Assembly (NCBI GenBank): GCA_030539295.1
Contig: JAUNSJ010000005.1
Coordinates: forward strand, 62,001 to 126,000
Direction: 5' to 3'
DNA from: Planctomycetia bacterium
GTDB lineage: Bacteria > Planctomycetota > Planctomycetia > Pirellulales > Thermoguttaceae
Length of the DNA stretch: 64,000 nt
Shown: positions 1 to 9,150 of the stretch, piece by piece
Layout of the letters: each line of letters opens with the position of its first letter
How positions within the stretch are numbered: position 1 is the stretch's first letter
Position numbers and translations under genes: made by a program
The notes under the pieces: generated by a model
What the model was told of the DNA's origin: nothing
The model's database searches: none
The model's input: the letters and a program-made list of their open reading frames with translations, nothing else

Positions 1-495
1 CAGAATTGATATTACGTAGATGTGGTTAAAACCAGATTGCTTTAAAGTTGTTCGGTATAATTTGTGTTTAAAAGTTATTTTAACTTTATGAAGAAGACAG
101 CATCTTACGATTGGCCATTTCGCCGTCATAACCACGCCACGGCGGCCCTGTAAGGTCAGCGCGGTCCCAAACTACGAGCCGCGCACCTCCCTTTCATCTC
201 CAAATTATACAGTTTATCAAAACAGCCAAAAAAGTACGCCAGGTGTAAATATAGGCAATATAAGAAGTTAGCCAATCTAAGAATACAACACAAGATACAC
301 AAAATATAACGGCAGGTTCTTAAAAATCTGGCACTAAATTGGCGTAAGAGGTCTGGACAGCAAGACAAAAAAAGGTTAATTTATATAATGCGTGAGTTTG
401 GTTCGTGGGTTAAGGCCCCGGACCGGCTTTTCGTAAGTCGCGTATGATTCGGGCAACCGGCCCATGCGTCCCACCATACAGGAACGAGCAGCCCA
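1..495. other. Intergenic region upstream of the MMPL gene
   Basis: I see no convincing gene here. Positions 112-165 hold a copy of dispersed repeat D (a GCCATTTC..TCATAACCA..CCACGGCG..CCCTGTAAGG pattern), also seen near 40.5 kb and 5.8 kb. A TATAAT lies at 56-61 but lacks a good -35 box, so it is not called as a promoter. No Shine-Dalgarno sequence precedes the ATG at 496. Confidence 0.5.
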
Positions 496-3400
496 ATGCA
501 AAAAGATTTTTTTAAGAAGTACGGATTCCGGATTTTATTCATCGTTGTCTTTCTTCTGTCCTTTATCTGGATGGGGACGCGAGCAACGATTGAGAGCAAT
601 TCGAACTCGGTAGAAGACTGGCTTCCGAACAAATATCAGGAGACGCGAGACTACAAATGGTTCCTTGAGCATTTTCCATTTGAAAGTTTCGTCGTGGTGA
701 GCTGGGACGGTTGTACTCTGACCGACGACCGGGTCGAGATGTTCGCGCAGAAACTGGTTCCGGAACAGACGATCGATAATTTTTCGCTTATGACGCCTTC
801 GGGCGAGGTACGAGCCGATCTGGACGTGCGAGAAATCCACGACAAGATCCAGCAAGAGTTGCTGGAGGAGCGGCAGAAGGAGCAGACGGGAGGGCCGATT
901 GCCGCGACTCCGGAGGCCGTGGGCCAGGGAGGGGCCACTCCGGAAGCCAGCGCGGTCGCAAGTCAGGAGCCGGACTACTTTAAATCGGTTATGACCGGTC
1001 CGCGACTGGTCCGACTACTGGAACTGGCGTATCAGCGAACGCCGCAGATGAACCTGAGTCCAGAAGAATTGCGCCAAGAGATCGTCAATCGTCTGCGTGG
1101 GACCCTGGTCGGTCCGGACGGTGAAAGTACCGCTCTGATCGTTACCTTGGAACAAGGCAAACGGGACGGCAAGACGCTCAAGAAAGTCCTGGACCGCATC
1201 CGTGCCATATCGGTCGAATGCGGCATGCCGAACACAATCGAAGTAACCACAGGCGGTTTCGGTCAGAAAGTTGTCCAAGGCATGGTCGATATGGGTAACG
1301 AGCTGGTCAATGGTCGTCAGCCACGGTTAGACGGCGTCATCATGGGCGGCCCGCCAACGGACAACGTTGCTCTGGACCAGGAAGGCGAGCGCACTCTGTA
1401 TCGTCTGGCCGGTTTGTGCGCTGTTATTGGCGGTACGTTGGCCTATGCCTGTTTGCACAGTATTCGGTTGACCATGTTCGTCTTTTGGGTGTCCATCCTC
1501 TCGGCCGGGGTTGCCATGATGACGGTTTCGCTTACTGGCGGTACGTGTGACTCCATCTTATTGAGTATGCCGGCACTGGTTTACGTTCTGGCCATGTCGG
1601 GCGCGATTCACATGATCAACTATTATCACGACGCGATTCGGGAGCATGGCTTGCAGAATGCGCCGGAACGGGCATTGGAGCACGCGTTTTCGCCCTGTTT
1701 CTTCGCGCAGTTAACGACGGCCTTGGGGCTGGGGTCGCTGTTTGTGAGTGAACTTATTCCAATTACGAAGTTCGGGTTCTATTCGGCCATTGGGGTTATG
1801 ACCACCCTGTTATTGTTGTTCCTGTATCTTCCTGCCCTGCTCTATTTTTATCCATCGACGAAGTTCGCGGCGAAGTACGCGCATGTCGGACTCGACGCGG
1901 ACCCGGGCTTGATGAGTCGCTTTTGGGGTTATGTGGGCGGCTACATTATCAAATATCATAATCTGGTGGCCGGACTCTGTTTTGGCGTTATGGTCTTTTT
2001 GGCCTTTAATTTAACGAATATAAAGACCTCGGTTAAAATGATGGCCTTTTTCTCCCCGGACGCCGATATTATCGCGAACTATAACTGGTTGGAAGGGCAT
2101 TTGGGACCGCTGGTTCCCATGGAGGTCGTCGTCTCTTTTGATAACAAGCGTCTCGACCGCAATACGTACGGGACGGCCAGTCGCTTGAGTCTGATCAATC
2201 ACATAAGTGAGCGACTTCAGGAAGACCTGGCCGAGGACGTTGGCGGAACCTTGTCGGTCGGAATGTTTGCCCCGGATATAGACCTGCTGTGGGAGCCGGA
2301 AAGTATTGCGCACCGCATGGCCGCGTCGGTTATAAGTAAATCGATCGACGAGAACCGTGCCGCACTGAAAGACTACCTCGCTATTGAGGGGAATCCGTCG
2401 CTGGACGAAATGCTTGCCTGGCTCGAGGCCCGAGACCAAGGTAACAAAACGCTTCTTGCGGACCTGAAAGAGCAGCTTTCGAGCGATATGGCCGCAGAGA
2501 ATTTTTCGCTGGATGAGGCACTGGCCTATCTCAAGCGGGAAAACTCCGCTCTGCCGGAAGCGGTGGACTCGGAACCCGTTGCCGAAGACGAATCCGTTAT
2601 CGAAGGCGAGCCGGAACCTGCGTGGAAGGACAGTACGTTTGCCGCGCGAGTTCAGAATTACGTGGATAAGGAGAACGAATTCACCGCGTTCTCTGCTCTG
2701 GCGGCCGCATGTCAGCAGTCAAAAAAGACCTTACTTGACGCCGGTATTACGGACCTGACCACAATTCTGGCCGACTTGCCCACAGACCGGGAATGGCACG
2801 GTCTGACGCGAGAGACTCTGACCGCGTTGCATCAGGGAGCCCGACTGTGGCAGGAGCATTGCGGAATTGAACTGTGGCGTATCAGTATCCGCGTCTGGGC
2901 ACTTAAGAAAGATATCGACTATTCAAAATTTGTGACCGACGTTCGCAATGTCATTGAGCCGATTCTGGCAGCGGAGTCCGACTCGATCCAGGCGACAATC
3001 GGTCCGGAAGGCGGCTCGGCGGAAGCAGCAGGCAGTGAGGCGCCGGTGGATGCCGCGTATCTGCGTGAAACTGCGGTTGCCTCGGGCCTGTCCGCACCGA
3101 ACCCGGACGCCACAGCCGGCGGCGACAGTATGCGATCTGACCCCGCGCACGCGCACGACACAGTCTATCCGGCCGGCCTGTCCGCAAAATATACTGGAAT
3201 GGTTCCGCTCGTCTATAAAACGCAGCATGAACTGATTAACGGTCTGGTAGAAAGTCTTATTATGGCGTTCTTCCTGATCAGTATAACGCTCATGTTCGTT
3301 TTGCGAAGTGTGCCAGGCGGTCTGGTCGCCATGATTCCGAACCTGTTCCCAGTCGTTTGCGTTTTCGGGTACATGGGCTGGCAGCAGATTCTCGTCGATG

Positions 3401-3882
3401 TCGGTACCATGATGACCGCCAGCGTCGCGCTCGGGGTCGCCATAGACGATACGATGCACTATCTAACCTGGTACTCCGACGGCATCCACAAAGGACAGGC
3501 GCCGAAAGTAGCGGCCTTAAACGCCTATAAACGATGTGCCGTTGCCATGACGGAATCGACGATAATTTGCGGACTGGGCCTGTTCGCCTTTGCGTTTAGT
3601 ACATTTGTTCCGACACAGAAGTTCGGCATACTCATGCTGACCATCCTGTTCGTTGCGGAAGTGGGTGACCTCATCTTCCTGCCAGCTCTGCTGACCGGGC
3701 CGCTGGGTCGCTACTTCGTCTTGAAAAAACGACGGAAATTCCAGCCGGAAGACATGGCAAAGAATACGGAAGCCATTCCTGTGCTGGCCAATGGCCCTGC
3801 CCAAGAGGGTCACGTCGGCAATACTACCCCGAACCCATCAAAGAAGAAACTAAAAAACCATGACGCCAAAGCACGTGCCTGA
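496..3882 (+). CDS. MMPL/RND-superfamily transporter
   Basis: A 1128-residue inner-membrane protein with RND/MMPL exporter architecture. There is one N-terminal membrane helix (about residues 10-28), a periplasmic loop, a helix cluster from about residue 300 to 460, a second long periplasmic segment, and a second helix cluster from about 913 to 1090. The second cluster carries GVAIDDTMHYL, typical of the RND transmembrane 'DD' region. Relatives move lipids, hopanoid-like molecules or other hydrophobic compounds; the substrate cannot be read here. The periplasmic parts contain low-complexity Ala/Glu/Pro stretches (about 130-155 and 700-720). The stop overlaps the next gene by 23 bases, suggesting co-transcription. 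The superfamily call is firm and the substrate unknown. Confidence 0.88.
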   Translation: MQKDFFKKYGFRILFIVVFLLSFIWMGTRATIESNSNSVEDWLPNKYQETRDYKWFLEHFPFESFVVVSWDGCTLTDDRVEMFAQKLVPEQTIDNFSLMTPSGEVRADLDVREIHDKIQQELLEERQKEQTGGPIAATPEAVGQGGATPEASAVASQEPDYFKSVMTGPRLVRLLELAYQRTPQMNLSPEELRQEIVNRLRGTLVGPDGESTALIVTLEQGKRDGKTLKKVLDRIRAISVECGMPNTIEVTTGGFGQKVVQGMVDMGNELVNGRQPRLDGVIMGGPPTDNVALDQEGERTLYRLAGLCAVIGGTLAYACLHSIRLTMFVFWVSILSAGVAMMTVSLTGGTCDSILLSMPALVYVLAMSGAIHMINYYHDAIREHGLQNAPERALEHAFSPCFFAQLTTALGLGSLFVSELIPITKFGFYSAIGVMTTLLLLFLYLPALLYFYPSTKFAAKYAHVGLDADPGLMSRFWGYVGGYIIKYHNLVAGLCFGVMVFLAFNLTNIKTSVKMMAFFSPDADIIANYNWLEGHLGPLVPMEVVVSFDNKRLDRNTYGTASRLSLINHISERLQEDLAEDVGGTLSVGMFAPDIDLLWEPESIAHRMAASVISKSIDENRAALKDYLAIEGNPSLDEMLAWLEARDQGNKTLLADLKEQLSSDMAAENFSLDEALAYLKRENSALPEAVDSEPVAEDESVIEGEPEPAWKDSTFAARVQNYVDKENEFTAFSALAAACQQSKKTLLDAGITDLTTILADLPTDREWHGLTRETLTALHQGARLWQEHCGIELWRISIRVWALKKDIDYSKFVTDVRNVIEPILAAESDSIQATIGPEGGSAEAAGSEAPVDAAYLRETAVASGLSAPNPDATAGGDSMRSDPAHAHDTVYPAGLSAKYTGMVPLVYKTQHELINGLVESLIMAFFLISITLMFVLRSVPGGLVAMIPNLFPVVCVFGYMGWQQILVDVGTMMTASVALGVAIDDTMHYLTWYSDGIHKGQAPKVAALNAYKRCAVAMTESTIICGLGLFAFAFSTFVPTQKFGILMLTILFVAEVGDLIFLPALLTGPLGRYFVLKKRRKFQPEDMAKNTEAIPVLANGPAQEGHVGNTTPNPSKKKLKNHDAKARA

Positions 3883-4210
3883 CTCCGTCTCACAGCCTCC
3901 AATTGCTGACATTTCCTTTCGGGAATTTCAGGAATTAATCCACAAGATGTACTTCAGTAAAGATGAAGCGCGCGGGGTCGATGGTACGTTTATGTGGCTC
4001 ATGGAAGAGGTGGGCGAACTTGCGTCGGCGCTCCGGGAAGGGACAGCCGAAGAACTCGGCGCGGAATTCGCCGATGTCATTGCGTGGCTAACGACGATCG
4101 CTAATGTGCGTGGGATCGACCTGACCGCGGAACTTCGCAAGAAGTACGGGTCCGGCTGCCCCGGCTGCGGTAAGCTCGTCTGCTCGTGCCCCGACGCCGA
4201 AAAGCCCTGA
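3860..4210 (+). CDS. MazG-like nucleotide pyrophosphohydrolase domain protein
   Basis: A 116-residue single-domain MazG-like protein. Metal-binding acidic residues are visible as E49, E50 and E53 in MEEVGE and as E69 and D72 in AEFADV, the usual EExxE..ExxD signature of enzymes that hydrolyse NTPs to NMP and pyrophosphate. Unusually, the C-terminus carries four cysteines (C100, C103, C108, C110 in CPGCGKLVCSC), which could bind zinc. The start lies inside the end of the MMPL gene, so translation is probably coupled. The nucleotide substrate is unknown. Confidence 0.85.
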   Translation: MTPKHVPDSVSQPPIADISFREFQELIHKMYFSKDEARGVDGTFMWLMEEVGELASALREGTAEELGAEFADVIAWLTTIANVRGIDLTAELRKKYGSGCPGCGKLVCSCPDAEKP

Positions 4211-4260
4211 AGAACACAACCGGCCAAGGCGGGCCTCCTGCGGCTCGTGGAGATCGATTT

Positions 4261-5709
4261 ATGACATCACGGCTCGTTGCTCTGGGACTGGTTACCTTGG
4301 GACTCGTTGCCCTGACCGCGACTCCTCTGTTCGCGCAGGAGCCGCCTCCTTTCTTCCTGCGCGATAGCCGCTCCGATGACGTTCTCTTCGTCGAAGGACT
4401 ACTGCATTATGACCTGCTCGATCTGGCACGCGAAGAGGCGGAAAAGGTCTTTGCCAGCTTTGACTCGAACACGCGTCCCGACTCGGTCCTGGTCGTGGCC
4501 TCGCTCCTGCTGGAAATCTACGACCGGCAGTGGTATCAAGAGCCGGCCGAGGGTCAGCACGCCATGGTTCAACAAATCGAAAAGATTCACCCGGTCGCCA
4601 CAGGCGTTCCGCGTGAGACGTCGACGCTTCAGGCGTTGTGGTCGCGTTACGAGTCGGCCTATGCGAAATTAACCGCAACGATTCAGACGGCGCCCACCGA
4701 CTACCGCATCCCGGAACAAGCGGGACGCGAGTCACTCACGGCCGGGCAGAATACAGACGCAATTGCCTTGTACGACCAGGCGGGGCGTATTGCCTTAACG
4801 CAAAATGATCGTGAGAACGGCTTTCGACTGCTCGGTGCGGCGGCGGCCCTGGCCGAAAAGAGCGACGCGAGTCATGAATCCGTCACGGCCCGAATTGCCT
4901 TGGCCAATCGGTTCTTTGAACTGGCCGAAACGTTTCCGGAGCAGGAGCTTGCCCCGGCTCTTTATATGCACGGTGTCAGTCAGATCAATCCGCTCGTTGC
5001 GGCCGGCGACTATCCCGCGGACGACCTGCTCGATCGCGTTGCCCGCTTCGTTGCCCTCTTCCCCAACGCGGAGCAAACGACAGGCAAGCTGTACGAAACC
5101 GCTTTTGTACTCCTCGCCCGCGGCCGCCTGGCGGAGGGTCACTCGCTTCTGACCCAGCTCATAAAAAGTACCCCGCCGGATCGCAATGTCTTTCTCAACT
5201 CCATTGACCATTTCAATCAAGGGCTCAATCATCCCAACCCGGAACTCGCTTCCGTCTGCCTGCAAATGATTCAGCACTATGATTTTGCGAACGATGCGTC
5301 GCTTACCGCGGGTCAGGTCCAGCTCATTCATCGGGCGTGGGCACTTGCCTTGGCCGCAAGTGGCGAACGGGCGTCGGCACTCAAACTCATACAACCACTT
5401 CTGGAGGCACGACCGCAGGACCTGGCACTCCTGACCGCCGCGGCTGGACTTCTGGCCGAATCGCCGAACGCAAGCGATAAGCAGCTTGCCTTGGGTTACT
5501 GGAATCAGGCGGCCCGACTCTTGGAAGAAGGGTCTCAAGCCTGGCGCGACGCCAAGCGGAATATTATTGCCTTACTGCGAGAAACCGGCCGCGACCAGGA
5601 CGCGGACAAATTGCAAAAACTGCTCGAACTCGTCTGGACGACGGATACGCCTGCCGAACCGGACACGCCCGCCGGACCAAACGCAACGCAGCCAGACCCG
5701 GAAGACTAA
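4261..5709 (+). CDS. Secreted TPR-like repeat protein
   Basis: A 482-residue protein starting at MTSRLVALGLV, a clear signal peptide ending near LFAQ. An upstream in-frame ATG at 4186 would hide that signal, so 4261 is preferred. The rest is Ala/Leu-rich and alpha-helical with repeating patterns of about 34 residues (for example DAIALYDQAGRIALTQNDRENGFRLLGAAAALAEK), as in TPR scaffolds. The C-terminus is a Pro/Thr/Asp-rich tail. It follows the MMPL and MazG genes closely and may share their transcript. A role in periplasmic protein assembly is a guess. Confidence 0.7.
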   Translation: MTSRLVALGLVTLGLVALTATPLFAQEPPPFFLRDSRSDDVLFVEGLLHYDLLDLAREEAEKVFASFDSNTRPDSVLVVASLLLEIYDRQWYQEPAEGQHAMVQQIEKIHPVATGVPRETSTLQALWSRYESAYAKLTATIQTAPTDYRIPEQAGRESLTAGQNTDAIALYDQAGRIALTQNDRENGFRLLGAAAALAEKSDASHESVTARIALANRFFELAETFPEQELAPALYMHGVSQINPLVAAGDYPADDLLDRVARFVALFPNAEQTTGKLYETAFVLLARGRLAEGHSLLTQLIKSTPPDRNVFLNSIDHFNQGLNHPNPELASVCLQMIQHYDFANDASLTAGQVQLIHRAWALALAASGERASALKLIQPLLEARPQDLALLTAAAGLLAESPNASDKQLALGYWNQAARLLEEGSQAWRDAKRNIIALLRETGRDQDADKLQKLLELVWTTDTPAEPDTPAGPNATQPDPED

Positions 5710-6143
5710 CAGACTCTGTAAGGGAGGGCCTGCTCGCAGGGCCCGACCCAGCAATAACGAAAACAATAACCACCCACAACAAAAGACAGCGCCGCTGTTT
5801 GTGCTGCCCTTACAGGGCGATAGATGATTCTTATCCCTAACCCGGGGTGCCGGTTGCTGCGCTCCCTTGCCCCGGGCTATGATGTGCTGGCCTTACAGGC
5901 CGCTGGTGAATGGCGATGCTGGGGAAATGGTGAATCAGTTGCATCTTGGCGATGCTGGGCTTCCGTTTTCGTTCTTGCTGAGTCGCGACCTGCGAGCAGT
6001 CGGGACGTGGGCCGTTCAAATTGCGCCGTAGCGGACACTTGACGTTTTGCGATGGTGGTTTAAAATGGGATCAATCCTGTTTTTGGCTGGCGGAACCCGA
6101 CTGGCCGTGGGCAACCCCTAATTTAGAAGCGAAAGAAGCGACG
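5710..6143. repeat. Intergenic repeat mosaic (families A and D)
   Basis: The gap between the TPR gene and tyrS is built of dispersed repeats. A REP-like A element lies reversed at 5719-5764 and another lies forward at 5955-6006. D-family sequence at 5795-5819 is an exact reverse complement of 40542-40566, and 5906-5955 resembles 40491-40540. Positions 5838-5900 hold a CCCGGGGTGCCGGTTGCTGCG-like stretch with an internal TTACAGGCC motif. No gene is seen. Confidence 0.7.
6039..6066 (+). promoter_or_regulatory. Sigma-70-type promoter of tyrS
   Basis: TTGACG at 6039-6044, a 16-bp spacer and TAAAAT at 6061-6066, about 78 bp before the tyrS ATG. It lies just after an A-family repeat. Confidence 0.55.
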
Positions 6144-7424
6144 ATGAACGTAACGGATATCATAGCGGAATTAACCTGGCGCGGACTGCTGAATCAGGTT
6201 ACCGACGAACAGATTGGCAAATTTCTTCTGGAGAAGCCGCGCGTGCTCTATGCGGGCTTCGATCCGACCGCCGATTCGCTGCATGTGGGGCATCTCGTGG
6301 CCATTATGAACCTTCGCCGATTTCAGAAGGCCGGCCATCGCCCAATCGCCTTAATTGGCGGGGCAACCGGGATGATTGGCGACCCGAGCGGAAAGAGCGA
6401 AGAACGGAAACTCCTGACCGCGGAGTCCGTGGCGCAAAATGTACTCGGTATCAAAAAGCAAATGGCCCGCTTTCTCGATTTCGACGACCGCAACGGCGCT
6501 ATTCTCGTGAATAATCTCGACTGGATGGGCGCGTTCAGCTATCTCGACTTCCTGCGCGACGTCGGTAAGCATTTCCCTGTTAATGTCATGCTCACGAAAG
6601 ATTCCGTGCGGTCACGACTGGAACGCGACGATGCCGGACTCAGCTATACGGAGTTCAGCTATATGCTCCTGCAATCGTACGACTTCGTCTGTCTGAATCG
6701 GAATTACGGTTGCGAAGTTCAGATCGGCGGAAGTGACCAGTGGGGCAATATAACCGCTGGTATTGACCTGGCGCGCCGCATGAGCGGTACACAGCTCTAC
6801 GGACTGACCTGCAAACTCTTACTGAAAAGCGACGGCAAAAAGATGGGGAAATCGGAATCGGGCGCCGTCTGGCTCGACCCGGACCGCACGAGTCCCTATC
6901 AGTTCTATCAATATTGGGTTAACGTCGACGATGCCGATATAGCCAACGTACTCCGTTTCTTTTCCGACCTGCCAGAAGCGGAAACGAACGAACTCCTCGC
7001 CGCACACGAGCAGGACAGGAGCAAACGACTCCCGCAGAAGCAGGTGGCCATGGAGCTTACCCGCCTGGTCCACGGGCAGGACGGCTTGGCCGTTGCGGAA
7101 AAGGCGACGAATATCTTCTTCGGGGCGGAAATAAGCGAACTGTCCGACGCCCAACTTTCGGCCATTTTCGCCGACGTGCCCAGTGCCGAAACGAATCAGG
7201 CCACACTCGACGCGGGACTCAGTCTGATCGACGCGCTCACGCTTACCGGTCTGGCAAAGACGAAAAGCGATGCCCGACGCACCGTTCAGCAAGGCGGCGC
7301 CTATATTAATAATCGACCGATTAGCGAACTCGACTATCAAATTACGCGGGCCGACCTGGCCAGTGAAACGTCGATTGTACTCCGCAGCGGTAAAAAACGC
7401 TACGCCCTGCTCCGCGTTCTGTAG
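6144..7424 (+). CDS. tyrS: Tyrosine-tRNA ligase
   Basis: Class I aminoacyl-tRNA synthetase charging tRNA-Tyr. The HIGH-type motif HVGHL lies near residue 47, the KMSKS-type motif KMGKS near 232, GGSDQWGN in the catalytic domain, and an S4 RNA-binding domain at the C-terminus (SDARRTVQQGGAYINN). From the ATG at 6144 the protein is 426 residues, normal for bacterial TyrRS. An upstream in-frame ATG at 6021 would add 41 unrelated residues overlapping the promoter and is rejected. The gene stands alone and converges on the next minus-strand gene. Confidence 0.96.
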   Translation: MNVTDIIAELTWRGLLNQVTDEQIGKFLLEKPRVLYAGFDPTADSLHVGHLVAIMNLRRFQKAGHRPIALIGGATGMIGDPSGKSEERKLLTAESVAQNVLGIKKQMARFLDFDDRNGAILVNNLDWMGAFSYLDFLRDVGKHFPVNVMLTKDSVRSRLERDDAGLSYTEFSYMLLQSYDFVCLNRNYGCEVQIGGSDQWGNITAGIDLARRMSGTQLYGLTCKLLLKSDGKKMGKSESGAVWLDPDRTSPYQFYQYWVNVDDADIANVLRFFSDLPEAETNELLAAHEQDRSKRLPQKQVAMELTRLVHGQDGLAVAEKATNIFFGAEISELSDAQLSAIFADVPSAETNQATLDAGLSLIDALTLTGLAKTKSDARRTVQQGGAYINNRPISELDYQITRADLASETSIVLRSGKKRYALLRVL

Positions 7425-7453
7425 TCGCGGCAGTTCAGGGAACCTGTTCGCCG

Positions 7454-8779
7454 CTAACTCGCTTTATGGGCCTTTCGCATTTTCAGCCACACACTTGTGA
7501 GGATGAGAAAACTTGCAATAATCATGAGAAGGGCACGGATAAAACGGTCGCGAACTCTTTTCATGCCCAAGGCAGTGGGTCCGGAAAAGGGGTCGCCTCC
7601 GTCCCGGCCTACGGTGTACGCCTCGTTCGATTTAAGATCAAGCACACGTGTCCCGGCCAGGGGCGACATATTAAAGAACTTGCGGGCCGACTCGGTAAGC
7701 GTACCGAACTGATATTCGTTGACCCTGTAAATAAAGTGGTAAAGAGGTTCCCCGGTCTGGTCCGGCCCCTTACCCAGTTCCGGGGTCATATAATGGGTGA
7801 CCTCCTGCTCCATTGGCAAGTAGAGGCCCGGTCGAACTTCGCGAAAATCTTTATTGAGTACGACCGTTTTTTTGTGCTTGCCTTGGTCTTGAAAAATAAT
7901 GCGTTTGCGAATGGCGTAACCGCATGCGGGGTCGACCCAAATCGAATCGTATCCCTCGCGCCGTATCACACGACAGGCAGCGCCGTCGACCTCTTCCGTC
8001 GCGGGACCTGTTGTATACGCCCCTTGATTCGCGAGCATATTCCCAATGAGCTGTTCATTCGTTACAGGCGCCAGAACAGGGGCATTTCGGGCCAGCTCCT
8101 GAAGTTTGGGCCAAGGCAAGCCATTGTCCCGGGCAAGCGCCCGATACGGAGCGATTCCGTAATTCTCAAATAATCGCCATTCGCCGTACATATTACGACC
8201 ATCGCCGAAAGGGGCGACGACCGCACTATTCGACGATTCACGCCATTCCCAAATTTTGTTATCTTTTGCGAAATATTGTTGCCTGTCGTGGTGCCCGGCC
8301 TCATTTTCGGTTACAAGCGCCGTCTCCAGAAGCCAGGCTCCCTGAAAGCTGCCTGCGATGACCCGGACTTGCGGCATGTCGCTATGCTCCGGTATATTGC
8401 GACCCGACAGACGCGTATAATCCACATAAAACGCGGTATCTTCAAAAAGTTCCTTCTCGCATCGCTCCAGTTGCGTAAAGAAAAGATCGACCGGACTCTG
8501 CATGGACATTTCGCTCCCCTCGCCTTCGAACAGACAAAAATGCGCTAAAAAACACGGGAAAATCTTCGCTGGAACAAGCGGCGTCGTCCCCAGTGTCGGC
8601 GAAACCTGTGACCTACCGTCTCGAAAATCGATTCCCCATGCCTGCCCCAGCCCGACAGGCGACCGACTCCAGGCACAAAAAGAAACGCAGCAGAAAACAG
8701 CTAACCAACAGAAAGCCGGCAAACGATAACGCCGCACTGCGGGGACCGCCACAAATTGCACACGCTTCATAAAAAACAT
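7454..8779 (-). CDS. Secreted or membrane-anchored protein of unknown function
   Basis: A 441-residue protein I do not recognise. It has an N-terminal hydrophobic signal (about residues 14-35) and one C-terminal membrane helix (FIRALLMIIASFLILTSVWL) followed by a basic tail, so it is probably anchored with its body outside the cytoplasm. The middle, with segments such as GYAIRKRIIFQ and PGLYLPMEQEVTHYM, reads like the beta-rich half-barrel of LolA-like planctomycete proteins, but that is inference. The ATG at 8779 sits 4 nt from a GGAGG; an ATG at 8770 is an alternative. Confidence 0.65.
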   Translation of the reverse strand: MFFMKRVQFVAVPAVRRYRLPAFCWLAVFCCVSFCAWSRSPVGLGQAWGIDFRDGRSQVSPTLGTTPLVPAKIFPCFLAHFCLFEGEGSEMSMQSPVDLFFTQLERCEKELFEDTAFYVDYTRLSGRNIPEHSDMPQVRVIAGSFQGAWLLETALVTENEAGHHDRQQYFAKDNKIWEWRESSNSAVVAPFGDGRNMYGEWRLFENYGIAPYRALARDNGLPWPKLQELARNAPVLAPVTNEQLIGNMLANQGAYTTGPATEEVDGAACRVIRREGYDSIWVDPACGYAIRKRIIFQDQGKHKKTVVLNKDFREVRPGLYLPMEQEVTHYMTPELGKGPDQTGEPLYHFIYRVNEYQFGTLTESARKFFNMSPLAGTRVLDLKSNEAYTVGRDGGDPFSGPTALGMKRVRDRFIRALLMIIASFLILTSVWLKMRKAHKAS

Positions 8780-8817
8780 AATACCTCCCTGGTCTGTCTA
8801 ACTCGCCTCTTCTCCTA

Positions 8818-8846
8818 ACTATAACACAAACGCGTGACGCTGTCAA
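8818..8846 (-). promoter_or_regulatory. Sigma-70-type promoter of the 7454-8779 gene
   Basis: On the minus strand TTGACA (8841-8846), a 17-bp spacer and TATAGT (8818-8823) lie about 40 bp before the start codon, with AGGGAGG between. Confidence 0.7.
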
Positions 8847-8936
8847 TCAGGCCGGCACGCACCCTAACACTCACGTGGCCCGACTCGGCAAGAACGAAAA
8901 CACGCACCCTGCACAACGAGCTATCACGCGACTCGC

Positions 8937-8975
8937 CATTTACCCATCATGGCCTTTCCGCGGCAGTAACGGTAG
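8937..8975. repeat. Degenerate D-family repeat
   Basis: The stretch beginning GCCATTTACCCATCATGG and ending near CCGCGGCAG resembles the D element at 40510-40545. The match is imperfect and the call is tentative. Confidence 0.35.
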
Positions 8976-9032
8976 CTTTTTTCGCTGTTTGGAAATTTTC
9001 TCATAAAAAAACGAAAAAAATGGAAAAAATGC

Positions 9033-9061
9033 TTGACAAAACTGAAAATTTATGTTAACAT
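9033..9061 (+). promoter_or_regulatory. Sigma-70-type promoter of the GntR regulator gene
   Basis: TTGACA at 9033-9038, a 17-bp spacer and TAACAT at 9056-9061. The palindrome at 9076-9089 lies just downstream, where a bound repressor would block transcription. Confidence 0.6.
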
Positions 9062-9075
9062 AGTTGTATTGAGTT

Positions 9076-9089
9076 CATTGCATGCAATG
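9076..9089. promoter_or_regulatory. Palindromic operator candidate CATTGCATGCAATG
   Basis: A perfect 14-bp palindrome between the -10 box and the start of a GntR/FCD regulator gene. FCD-type GntR proteins typically bind short palindromes with this AT-rich outer, alternating inner layout. The position suggests autoregulation, and probably control of the downstream sialic-acid genes, by the adjacent regulator. Confidence 0.6.
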
Positions 9090-9150
9090 TATTCAAAAAC
9101 ACAACACATTAAAACACAAGATGTTATATTAAGGGGACGGTTAAAAAGTC

